Made by a program: the position numbers and the translations under genes. From JBLHGN01 sp047616325 (lineage in GTDB: Bacteria; Pseudomonadota; Gammaproteobacteria; Pseudomonadales; Cellvibrionaceae), in the NCBI GenBank assembly GCA_047616325.1, contig JBLHGN010000253.1:1-5317 (forward strand): DNA of 5,317 nucleotides, read 5' to 3'. The notes beneath the pieces are model-generated. The model did no database searches, had not been told where the DNA came from, and saw only the letters and a program-made list of their open reading frames with translations. How positions within the stretch are numbered: position 1 is the stretch's first letter; every line of letters begins with the position of its first letter. Of the stretch, positions 1-5,084 are shown in pieces.

Positions 1-111
1 AACGGAGAGTTTAGCGTCCAGCCGCGTAGCGAGTTCTTGCGCTGTCGACAAGACCGCCTCAGACTCTTCCGATAAATCAAGACCAACTAAAATGTGCGAG
101 TAAAGAGTCAT
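1..111 (-). CDS. uspA: UspA-family universal stress protein, N-terminal fragment (runs off the window edge)
   Basis: Reading the minus strand from the ATG at 111-109 gives 37 codons beginning MTLYSHILVGLDLSEES and continuing to position 1 without a stop. The pattern of a short beta strand (HILVGLDLS), an acidic-serine turn (EES) and a helix (AVLSTAQELATRLDAKLSV) matches the start of E. coli UspA (MAYKHILIAVDLSPES). Family knowledge: UspA proteins are small cytoplasmic alpha/beta Rossmann-like proteins, usually about 140-160 residues and often dimeric, induced by starvation and other stresses; their biochemical activity is poorly defined. The start is supported by a GGAGG Shine-Dalgarno at 118-122 (minus strand), six bases from the ATG. 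Only the first strand and helix are visible, so the C-terminal G-2X-G-9X-G nucleotide-binding motif that separates ATP-binding from non-binding members cannot be checked. The symbol is by resemblance to UspA; another Usp paralogue is possible. Confidence 0.8.
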   Translation of the reverse strand, partial: MTLYSHILVGLDLSEESEAVLSTAQELATRLDAKLSV

Positions 112-399
112 GACAAGCCTCCAAAATGAAAAAATATTTTAAGTGGCACAAACGTGAGAGCGGTAAATGAGCCCTCCACATTTAAGATGTTGTGCATAAG
201 ATGCCTATTGCAACGACGGTTATCTAAATTTCTCACTTCCTTTGTTTTGGGTCAATGGTTTCATCGTTCTGGCATGATGCATGACAGTTGAACCAAAGTT
301 TTTACGCCGACAGACGGCGTTTACAAATGATTTATTCGGCTCAACAATCCTGGTGAGCTGCATACTTTTGACCTAACCCAAAATGCTAGGAAACAAATA
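112..399. other. Divergent intergenic region between the stress-protein gene and the 164-residue gene
   Basis: This 288-bp stretch separates two divergently transcribed genes and must carry both their promoters. I found no well-spaced -35/-10 pair for either. On the minus strand a TAAAAT at 141-136 is a possible -10 for the stress gene, but nothing resembles a -35 at the right distance. On the plus strand a TTGACC at 368-373 is too close to the ATG at 400 to act as a -35. The region also contains the 10-bp palindrome AAAATATTTT (131-140), a short tandem GCATGAT/GCATGAC (272-285) and the inverted repeat listed separately. No ORF here looks coding. Confidence 0.6.
304..320. repeat. Inverted repeat ACGCCG-acaga-CGGCGT
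   Basis: A perfect GC-rich 6-bp inverted repeat with a 5-nt loop stands out in AT-rich intergenic DNA, 80 bp upstream of the 164-residue gene. It is preceded by TTTTT and followed by TTTACAAAT. It could be an operator for the divergent genes or a weak hairpin in a leader transcript. It lacks the U-tract of a good intrinsic terminator in either direction (TTTACAAAT on the plus strand, an A-run on the minus strand). Confidence 0.5.
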
Positions 400-894
400 A
401 TGTGGATTCCATGGATATTTACAGCACTGGTAGTGGCCTTGATGGTGGGGCCCATTATGATGATTCGCCTTTCTCCATCCCAACAAAAACAAGCAAAGCT
501 GCGCACAATGGCCGCGATGATGGGCCTAATCGTTAGGGTTAAGTCCAAAGGCGAAACGCCCAAGTTACAGGGGGGGGTAATCTATACTTTGCCGCTGCAA
601 CAATCCGCATCTAAGCGTCGACCGCTGTGGTGGATGGAAAAGGGTAGCTATAGTCATGGAATACATTTTCACAATGCCTGGGATTGGGTTGGGCAAAATC
701 GTGCAGAGCCGCTAGATTGGCCTGCCATTCGCCAGGTAATTGATAGTTTGCCGGAGGGCGTGAGTGGGCTCGGCTTAGATGGCGCAGGTATTTTTTTTCA
801 GTGGGATGAAAAGTTGCTTGGAATGTCGGCAGAAGCGGCACTAAAGTCTCTTAAAGAAACACTTGAAAGTACCGCAAAAAAAATCCCCGCATAA
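400..894 (+). CDS. Hypothetical membrane-anchored protein, 164 aa
   Basis: I do not recognise a named family with confidence. The protein opens with one hydrophobic segment (residues about 3-23, WIPWIFTALVVALMVGPIMM) that should act as an uncleaved membrane anchor. A basic stretch follows (residues 23-50, with R23, K30, K33, R35, R46, K48, K50). Then comes a soluble domain of about 100 residues rich in tryptophan (W77, W78, W94, W96, W107, W135), ending in an amphipathic helix (about 142-161). The positive charge after the anchor suggests an N-out orientation with the soluble domain in the cytoplasm, by the positive-inside rule. The ATG is supported by AGGAAA at 388-393, six bases upstream. 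The reading frame contains three homopolymers of eight: G8 at 570-577, T8 at 791-798 and A8 at 876-883. The gene is alone on its strand, ends at a terminator-like hairpin and faces the minus-strand gene at 982-1692. Coding status is likely from length, ribosome-binding site and protein-like composition; function is unknown. Confidence 0.8.
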   Translation: MWIPWIFTALVVALMVGPIMMIRLSPSQQKQAKLRTMAAMMGLIVRVKSKGETPKLQGGVIYTLPLQQSASKRRPLWWMEKGSYSHGIHFHNAWDWVGQNRAEPLDWPAIRQVIDSLPEGVSGLGLDGAGIFFQWDEKLLGMSAEAALKSLKETLESTAKKIPA

Positions 895-915
895 TATATG
901 TTAACGTTTATCGAG

Positions 916-950
916 ACCCAGAAACTGTCGTCAACAGAATGGGTTTTTTT
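916..950 (+). terminator. Probable intrinsic terminator of the 164-residue gene
   Basis: Twenty-one bases after the stop codon, ACCCA (916-920) pairs with TGGGT (940-944), and inside it CTGT (925-928) pairs with ACAG (934-937) around a CGTCA loop, with a small asymmetric internal loop. A run of seven T (944-950) follows on the plus strand, as expected for Rho-independent termination of the upstream plus-strand gene. On the minus strand the same hairpin has no T-run behind it, so it should act in one direction only. The stem is imperfect, so efficiency may be modest. GTTAAC occurs on both flanks (900-905 and 955-960) and could extend the pairing. Confidence 0.65.
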
Positions 951-981
951 AAGTGTTAACTCCACTATCAATGACGCCACG

Positions 982-1692
982 TTAATAGTCGGATGGAAGT
1001 TTATGTTCATTTTTTGCGTCGGGATTATATAGGGTTTCCGGCATAATGCTTGCCGATAAAGACTTTCGGTGGTTTTTGAGTATTTCGCCTATTTCACTAA
1101 TCAGTTGGTTTTGTCGTTCGTCTTTGTGCCCGCCCTCGGTGGCTACTTCCATGGCCTTTCGGTAAAAAGCATGGGCGCGCAATATATCGCCTCGGCCGAT
1201 GGCCTTGTGGCCCTGTCCTACATGGCTGGTGACCTTTACCATGAAATTGGCCCAGGCCAAGTCGCGAATGTAAGACTCCATTTCGGCTAATTCCATAACG
1301 CCATTTGCCTGCCGCTTTCTCACCACTCGGGCAGCCTCAGCCAGGGCGTATTGCGCACGGGCAATAGTAGCATCGCTTTCCATAAGCCGGAATATGCCCT
1401 TTTTAAGGGTTGGGTTACTCAAGTCTTCATGACGTGTTTGGGTATTTTCTAGGCTAATTTGAAAATACCGATTTTCCGGTGCAAGCTTTATCATGCTTTT
1501 TAACAGGTCGGTAACTTCATCGTTGACGATTATTGGAATTTTAGACGTCTCCACTAAAGGTTCGAGTGTTGCAGACAATTCGTCTAGTTCACTTACACGG
1601 CGTTTCATTTGAATAAGTTTTTGTTCGATTACGCGTGAGCGAAGTTGTTGGCGATTTATGGCACTCACAATAAACAGTGACGCGAGAGTCAT
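982..1692 (-). CDS. Hypothetical helical protein with N-terminal membrane segment, at least 236 aa
   Basis: No family is recognised with confidence. From the ATG at 1692 the protein has a short hydrophobic start (MTLASLFIVSAI). A charged, probably coiled-coil helix follows (residues about 14-50, LRSRVIEQKLIQMKRRV and onward). The rest is mostly helical, including an AQYALAEAARVV helix (113-124) and a TPR-like helical hairpin at about 145-186, with GRGDILRAHAFYRKAMEVA as its second half. The tail (211-236) is polar and probably disordered. The first ATG has no Shine-Dalgarno sequence and leaves only about 11 hydrophobic residues, too few to span a membrane. The frame stays open upstream to a TAA at 1764-1762, and that extra stretch encodes more hydrophobic sequence, so the true start is probably further upstream (see the next entry). 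The gene converges on the 164-residue gene and is divergent from topA. A role as a bitopic membrane protein with a TPR-like soluble domain is inferred from the sequence only. Confidence 0.75.
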   Translation of the reverse strand: MTLASLFIVSAINRQQLRSRVIEQKLIQMKRRVSELDELSATLEPLVETSKIPIIVNDEVTDLLKSMIKLAPENRYFQISLENTQTRHEDLSNPTLKKGIFRLMESDATIARAQYALAEAARVVRKRQANGVMELAEMESYIRDLAWANFMVKVTSHVGQGHKAIGRGDILRAHAFYRKAMEVATEGGHKDERQNQLISEIGEILKNHRKSLSASIMPETLYNPDAKNEHKLPSDY

Positions 1693-1791
1693 TGCCAGCA
1701 GTGTTATGACGATGGTGGTGTTAGATATAATAAAAATTGCCGTTTTTAATCGTAATAATAGTTACAGTTTAGTGGATTCAGAAACAAACAT
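1693..1791 (-). other. In-frame N-terminal extension of the 236-residue gene, interrupted by one TAA
   Basis: Upstream of the ATG at 1692 the same minus-strand frame reads LLLRLKTAIFIISNTTIVIT followed by LLA before reaching M1. This would complete a normal 20-25 residue transmembrane segment preceded by basic residues. The frame is closed by TAA at 1764-1762. Directly beyond that stop, still in frame, is ATG at 1791-1789 reading MFVSESTKL, with GAGAG (1801-1797) five bases upstream as a plausible Shine-Dalgarno. Three readings are possible: a nonsense mutation or base error has split the N-terminus; translation starts at a non-ATG codon between 1761 and 1693 (ATT, ATA, ATC and CTG codons are present, none with a good ribosome-binding site); or the shorter product from 1692 is correct. 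A weak promoter-like TTGTTT at 1788-1783 with TAACTA 17 bp downstream overlaps this region and would argue against the ATG at 1791. Confidence 0.45.
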
Positions 1792-1831
1792 TTAACTCTC
1801 GTTTCTTTTGTAAAAAACCAATAAAAACAAC

Positions 1832-1851
1832 GGGTTGGTTGGGGTTCTTGG
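1832..1851 (+). other. GG-tract cluster, possible two-quartet G-quadruplex
   Basis: The plus strand has GGG (1832-1834), GG (1837-1838), GGGG (1841-1844) and GG (1850-1851) separated by loops of 2-5 T-rich bases, and further GG pairs follow to about 1865. Four GG tracts with short T-rich loops can form a two-layer G-quadruplex in single-stranded DNA. It lies upstream of the proposed topA transcription start, so if it acts it would act as DNA. Two-layer structures are only moderately stable. Confidence 0.35.
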
Positions 1852-1920
1852 CCGGTTCGTTTGGCTTTTAAACGCCCCTTGGTGCGAGAGTGATCTCTGT
1901 TGTTCAGTAAAAACGCTTAC

Positions 1921-1949
1921 TTGACCTCAAGCGCTATAGACCTTATATA
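1921..1949 (+). promoter_or_regulatory. Sigma70-type promoter candidate for topA (TTGACC-17-TATATA)
   Basis: TTGACC (1921-1926) matches five of six bases of the -35 consensus. After exactly 17 bp, TATATA (1944-1949) matches four of six of the -10 consensus. It is the best-spaced hexamer pair in the window and reads toward topA. Transcription would start near 1956, giving a leader of about 300 nt before the ATG at 2264. The -35 sits inside an imperfect palindrome (1914-1933), a possible regulator site. The call is from hexamers and spacing only. Confidence 0.6.
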
Positions 1950-1970
1950 TGCCCACCTTTGCCGTAAGTA

Positions 1971-1979
1971 TGATATAAA
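1971..1979 (+). promoter_or_regulatory. Extended -10 promoter candidate (TGA-TATAAA)
   Basis: TGA immediately before TATAAA (1974-1979) fits the extended -10 pattern TGN-TATAAT, which can support initiation without a good -35; none is seen 16-18 bp upstream. It would start transcription near 1986, about 30 bp downstream of the main candidate. It could be a second topA promoter. Confidence 0.35.
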
Positions 1980-2088
1980 AAAAGGGTTAGCGACGCGCAA
2001 ATGCAAACACAGAGCCGAATTTAGGCGTGAATTTGTGCGTTGAATCAACCCAAACAACAACCAGTGTCTACTATTATTGTGATTTGTT

Positions 2089-2106
2089 GGTTGGTAGATT
2101 GGTTGG
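2089..2106 (+). other. GGTTGG-6-GGTTGG motif in the topA leader, possible G-quadruplex
   Basis: The plus strand reads GGTTGGTAGATTGGTTGG, two GGTTGG blocks six bases apart. This is the layout of the well-known thrombin-binding DNA aptamer (GGTTGG-N3-GGTTGG), which folds as a two-layer antiparallel G-quadruplex; here the central loop is three bases longer. If topA is transcribed from about 1956, the motif lies in the non-template strand and in the mRNA leader. Part of it could instead pair with the CAACC segments just upstream (about 2046-2062). Confidence 0.4.
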
Positions 2107-2122
2107 CAATAAATTTAGCATT

Positions 2123-2138
2123 ACGACCTATTGGTCGT
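2123..2138 (+). repeat. Inverted repeat ACGACC-tatt-GGTCGT in the topA leader
   Basis: A perfect 6-bp inverted repeat with a 4-nt loop lies about 125 bp upstream of topA. It could be an RNA hairpin in the leader or an operator for a dimeric regulator. No T-tract follows on either strand, so it is not a terminator. Confidence 0.5.
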
Positions 2139-2158
2139 TAAACAGAATAATTAGCGAC

Positions 2159-2171
2159 ACGGTATAACCGT
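2159..2171 (+). repeat. Inverted repeat ACGGT-ata-ACCGT in the topA leader
   Basis: A perfect 5-bp inverted repeat with a 3-nt spacer lies 20 bp after the previous one. It is short enough to be chance, but it adds to a run of three hairpins in about 100 bp. TATAAC at its centre is also -10-like, without a matching -35. Confidence 0.35.
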
Positions 2172-2193
2172 ATTGCTATTTCAGCTTGGGGCA

Positions 2194-2217
2194 TTTTACG
2201 GAAGATTTTTCGTAAAA
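2194..2217 (+). repeat. Ten-base-pair hairpin just upstream of topA
   Basis: TTTTACGGAA (2194-2203) pairs with TTTCGTAAAA (2208-2217) around a GATT tetraloop; all positions pair, with a single G-U at 2201/2210. It ends 46 bp before the ATG. No T-run follows directly, but A2214-A2219 could pair instead with the T-run at 2237-2243, giving a competing structure that reaches to within about 10 nt of the Shine-Dalgarno. This is compatible with control of topA translation or mRNA stability, but that is inference. Confidence 0.5.
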
Positions 2218-2263
2218 AAGTTGCGCTTTAGTTCGGTTTTTTTAGCAAGTTAAGAAGGGGTTT

Positions 2264-5008
2264 ATGGGGAAGTCATTAGTCATTGTGGAATCGCCCGCCA
2301 AGGCAAAAACCATTAATAAGTATTTGGGGAGCGAATTCGTCGTTAAGTCGAGCGTCGGCCACATTCGAGATTTGCCTACCAGCGGATCTTCAGAGGGTAA
2401 GTCCGATCCCAAGCAGCGCGCTAAACAAGCCGCTCTCACTCGCAAGATGTCTCCCGATGAAAAGGTGAAGCATAAAGCCCGAAAGTCGAAGGAGCAGCTT
2501 GTAAATCGTATGGGGGTCGACCCAGACAACAACTGGAAAGCACGCTATGAAATTCTTCCCGGTAAGGAGAAAGTCGTGGCGGAGTTGCGAAAGCTTGCAG
2601 CTGAATCCGACACAATCTATCTCGCAACGGATTTGGATAGAGAGGGGGAGGCAATCGCCTGGCATTTGCAAGAAGCCATTGGTGGCGACCCAGAGAGATA
2701 CCGGCGAGTGGTCTTTAACGAAATAACCAAATCAGCCATTCAAGAGGCATTTAAAGCACCGGGCATGTTGGATAAATTCCGCGTTAATGCTCAGCAGGCG
2801 CGACGTTTTTTAGACCGCGTTGTTGGCTACATGGTGTCGCCATTGCTGTGGGAAAAGGTTGCGCGGGGCTTGTCGGCCGGACGGGTTCAGTCCGTTGCAG
2901 TGCGCCTTATTGCTGAGCGTGAAGGTGAAATTAGGGCGTTTCTTCCCGAAGAGTACTGGAATGTAAATGCCTTGCTGGATTCATCCAAAGGCGAACGCGC
3001 TAAATACGAAGTAAATAGGTTTAAGGGTGAGGCATTTAAGCCTGTCAATCACGATCAAGCATACAGCGCCGTAAATGCGCTCAACAATAGCGAATTTAAG
3101 GTAAGTAACCGAGAAGATAAGCCCACCACTTCAAAGCCTAGCGCTCCCTTTATCACATCGACTTTGCAGCAGGCAGCCTCTACCCGTATGGGTTTTGGAG
3201 TGAAGAAAACCATGATGATGGCGCAGCGTTTATACGAAGCCGGCTATATCACCTACATGCGAACCGACTCTACCAATCTCAGCAAAGATGCTGTGGAAGC
3301 CTGTCGTGACTATATTACTGAAAATTATGGTGCCAAATATCTACCCGAAACCGCCAACGCCTATTCCAGTAAAGATGGCGCACAGGAGGCCCATGAGGCT
3401 ATACGTCCCTCAAGTGTGGCACTAAAACCAGTGCAGCTAGTTGGTATGGAACGCGATGCAGAGAGACTGTACACGCTCATTTGGCAGCAATTTCTCGCCT
3501 GCCAAATGGCCAAGGCGGAATTCACTAGCTCTTCGATTAAATTAGTGGCTAGCGATTACGGGCTAAGCGCTCGCGGCAGGGTAGTGCGATTCGACGGTTT
3601 TATGAAAGTGATGCCACCCATCGCCAAAAAAGGCGAAGACGGTCTCTTGCCAGATATCAAAGTTGGCGAAGTGCTGCAGCTACACGAAATTGAGCCGACG
3701 CAGCATTTCACCAAGCCGCCCGCGCGTTACTCCGAGGCTTCACTTGTTAAGGAATTGGAAAAGCGGGGTATTGGTCGCCCTTCAACCTACGCAGCAATTA
3801 TTTCAACCATTCAAGATCGTGGATACGCGCACGTTGAAAACAAACGATTCTACGCCAATAAAATGGGAGACATCGTTACCGAGCGTTTGGTGGAAAGCTT
3901 TACCGACCTTATGGATTACGGATTCACCGCTAGCATGGAGGAGTCTCTAGACGAGGTGGCGCGCGGTAAAAAAGATTGGATCCAGCTGCTCGACGAATTT
4001 TACGCGGGATTCACGCAAACACTTAAAACTGCCCAAGACAGTGAAAACGGCATGCGTCGTAACCAACCCGTGGAAACCGACATAGCCTGCCCTAATTGTG
4101 GTAGAAATATGCAGATACGCACCGGTAGTACGGGCGTCTTTTTGGGCTGTTCCGGCTACTCTTTGCCGCCGAAAGAGCAATGCAAAAGCACAATGAATCT
4201 TGTTGCTGGTGACGAGGCCGTCAATATTGAAGATGATGAAGAGGCTGAATCTAAGCAACTGAGGCAAAAGCGTCGCTGCACTATTTGTAGCACGGCGATG
4301 GACAGCTATTTGCTCGACGAAGGTCGTAAACTGCATATTTGTGGCCGCAACCCCGATTGTGACGGCTATAAGGTTGAGATGGGCGTATTTAAGATAAAGG
4401 GTTACGACGGGCCTATTATTGAATGCGACAAGTGCGTTAGCGATATGCAGCTAAAGTCGGGTCGTTTTGGAAAGTATTTTGGCTGCACTAATGAAACATG
4501 CAAAAACACACGCAAGTTGCTTCGCAGCGGAGAAGCGGCTCCACCCAAAATGGACCCCATCGACATGCCCGATCTCGCGTGTTTAAAAGTAGAAGACCAC
4601 TACGTGATGAGGGATGGTGCGTCCGGTTTGTTTTTAGCCGCAAGTCAATTTCCTAAAAACCGAGAAACTAGGGCGCCTCTTGTTAAAGAGCTGCTCTTAG
4701 TTAAAGAAAACCTAGACCCTAAGTATTCCTTTTTGCTCAAAGCACCGGCGGAAGATGGGGAAGGGCGGGACACCTTGATTCGCTTTAGTCGAAAAACTAA
4801 AGAACAATATGTACAGTCGGAAGTCGATGGTAAGGCAACGGGTTGGAAGGCATTCTACGATGGTGGCAAATGGCATATAACTGAACCTGCGGCACCGGCC
4901 AAGCCAAAAGCCAAAAAAGCACCAACTAAAAAAACGCCTGCAAAAAAAGCGGCGGCTAAAAAGGCGTCCGCCAAAAAAGCACCCGCTAAAGAGACTTCGG
5001 TCAAGTAA
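2264..5008 (+). CDS. topA: DNA topoisomerase I (type IA, omega protein), 914 aa
   Basis: This enzyme relaxes negatively supercoiled DNA by cutting one strand, forming a 5'-phosphotyrosine link, passing the other strand and resealing; it needs Mg2+ but no ATP, and balances DNA gyrase. The start MGKSLVIVESPAKAKTINKY matches E. coli TopA almost residue for residue. The TOPRIM domain (1-160) has E9 and the D123-L-D125-R-E127 metal site. The catalytic tyrosine is Y331 in GYITYMRTDS, with R333, D335 and H377 conserved (E. coli Y319, R321, D323, H365; a constant offset of 12 from a longer insert at about 42-76). Three C4 zinc ribbons are intact: C609/C612/C629/C640, C672/C675/C693/C699 and C721/C724/C741/C746. 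Two ribbon-like domains without zinc ligands follow (about 765-872). E. coli TopA is 865 aa; the extra length is the early insert plus a basic C-terminal tail (875-914). AAGAAGGGG at 2252-2260 is the ribosome-binding site. It is monocistronic as far as the window shows, with a long structured leader and a long hairpin after the stop. Confidence 0.99.
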   Translation: MGKSLVIVESPAKAKTINKYLGSEFVVKSSVGHIRDLPTSGSSEGKSDPKQRAKQAALTRKMSPDEKVKHKARKSKEQLVNRMGVDPDNNWKARYEILPGKEKVVAELRKLAAESDTIYLATDLDREGEAIAWHLQEAIGGDPERYRRVVFNEITKSAIQEAFKAPGMLDKFRVNAQQARRFLDRVVGYMVSPLLWEKVARGLSAGRVQSVAVRLIAEREGEIRAFLPEEYWNVNALLDSSKGERAKYEVNRFKGEAFKPVNHDQAYSAVNALNNSEFKVSNREDKPTTSKPSAPFITSTLQQAASTRMGFGVKKTMMMAQRLYEAGYITYMRTDSTNLSKDAVEACRDYITENYGAKYLPETANAYSSKDGAQEAHEAIRPSSVALKPVQLVGMERDAERLYTLIWQQFLACQMAKAEFTSSSIKLVASDYGLSARGRVVRFDGFMKVMPPIAKKGEDGLLPDIKVGEVLQLHEIEPTQHFTKPPARYSEASLVKELEKRGIGRPSTYAAIISTIQDRGYAHVENKRFYANKMGDIVTERLVESFTDLMDYGFTASMEESLDEVARGKKDWIQLLDEFYAGFTQTLKTAQDSENGMRRNQPVETDIACPNCGRNMQIRTGSTGVFLGCSGYSLPPKEQCKSTMNLVAGDEAVNIEDDEEAESKQLRQKRRCTICSTAMDSYLLDEGRKLHICGRNPDCDGYKVEMGVFKIKGYDGPIIECDKCVSDMQLKSGRFGKYFGCTNETCKNTRKLLRSGEAAPPKMDPIDMPDLACLKVEDHYVMRDGASGLFLAASQFPKNRETRAPLVKELLLVKENLDPKYSFLLKAPAEDGEGRDTLIRFSRKTKEQYVQSEVDGKATGWKAFYDGGKWHITEPAAPAKPKAKKAPTKKTPAKKAAAKKASAKKAPAKETSVK
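4913..4987 (+). repeat. Five 15-bp repeats encoding the lysine-rich TopA tail
   Basis: Residues 884-908 of TopA are five pentapeptides: KKAPT, KKTPA, KKAAA, KKASA and KKAPA, then KETSVK to the end. The DNA units are degenerate (AAA/AAG and varied alanine and proline codons), so the array is maintained at protein level rather than recently duplicated. PAKKA-like units occur in histone H1-type tails and in some bacterial DNA-binding proteins, and basic C-terminal tails are known in mycobacterial TopA, where they aid DNA binding and processivity. E. coli TopA lacks such a tail. A DNA-contacting role here is inferred. Confidence 0.85.
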
Positions 5009-5016
5009 GATTTTGT

Positions 5017-5084
5017 CTCTAGCTTACAAGGGCCGCTGCAAATAGGCTCTTAAGCCTTTATGCAGCGGCCCTTGTAAGCTAGAG
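5017..5084. repeat. Long perfect inverted repeat (24-bp arms) directly after topA
   Basis: The left arm (5017-5040, starting CTCTAGCTTACAAGG) and right arm (5061-5084, ending CCTTGTAAGCTAGAG) are exact reverse complements over 24 bp. Inside the 20-nt spacer AGGCT (5044-5048) pairs with AGCCT (5053-5057) around CTTA, so the whole 68 nt can fold into one hairpin. It begins 9 bp after the topA stop. The GGGCCGC core resembles stems of gammaproteobacterial terminators, and position argues for a transcript-end or mRNA-protecting role. There is no U-tract on either side (CGTCAG on the plus side, ACAAAATC on the minus side), so a classical intrinsic terminator is not shown. A small palindromic repeat element is the alternative. 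Confidence 0.7.

Larger units (their letters stand above)
1765..2263. promoter_or_regulatory. 500-bp regulatory region between the 236-residue gene and topA
   Basis: No ORF in this stretch looks coding on either strand. It carries the promoter side of topA and probably that of the minus-strand gene. Supportable elements, listed separately, are a sigma70-type promoter (1921-1949), an extended -10 (1971-1979), two GG-tract clusters (1832-1851 and 2089-2106) and inverted repeats at 2123-2138, 2159-2171 and 2194-2217. In addition GTTGA-A-TCAAC (2039-2049) is a small palindrome, and CGCTT/AAGCG (1914-1918 and 1929-1933), flanking CTTGA-CC-TCAAG, forms an imperfect operator-like palindrome over the -35 of the promoter. 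E. coli topA is known to be transcribed from several promoters and to respond to supercoiling; a similar arrangement here is an inference. Confidence 0.6.

Noticed and set aside
368..373. TTGACC as -35 of the 164-residue gene
   Set aside because: A -10 at 17 bp would fall at 391-396 (AAACAA), between the ribosome-binding site and the start codon, so it cannot work for this ATG.
925..937. CTGT-N5-ACAG, resembling a LexA box
   Set aside because: The spacing is 5 instead of the 8 bases of the gammaproteobacterial LexA site, and it is better explained as the inner stem of a terminator.
1069..1290. 73-codon plus-strand ORF
   Set aside because: It lies entirely antisense to the 236-residue gene, lacks a ribosome-binding site, and the minus-strand frame is the one with protein-like features.
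2079..2094. TGTGA-containing sequence, possible CRP half-site
   Set aside because: There is no matching TCACA half at the required distance.
1930..2263. Known riboswitch in the topA leader
   Set aside because: Hairpins are present but no conserved riboswitch core that I know could be matched by eye.
3947..4336. 129-codon minus-strand ORF inside topA
   Set aside because: It is a shadow of the topA frame; the sense frame encodes conserved zinc-ribbon residues.
5017..5084. Integron attC site
   Set aside because: The arms are perfectly complementary, without the extrahelical bases of attC, and no GTTRRRY/RYYYAAC core sites flank them.
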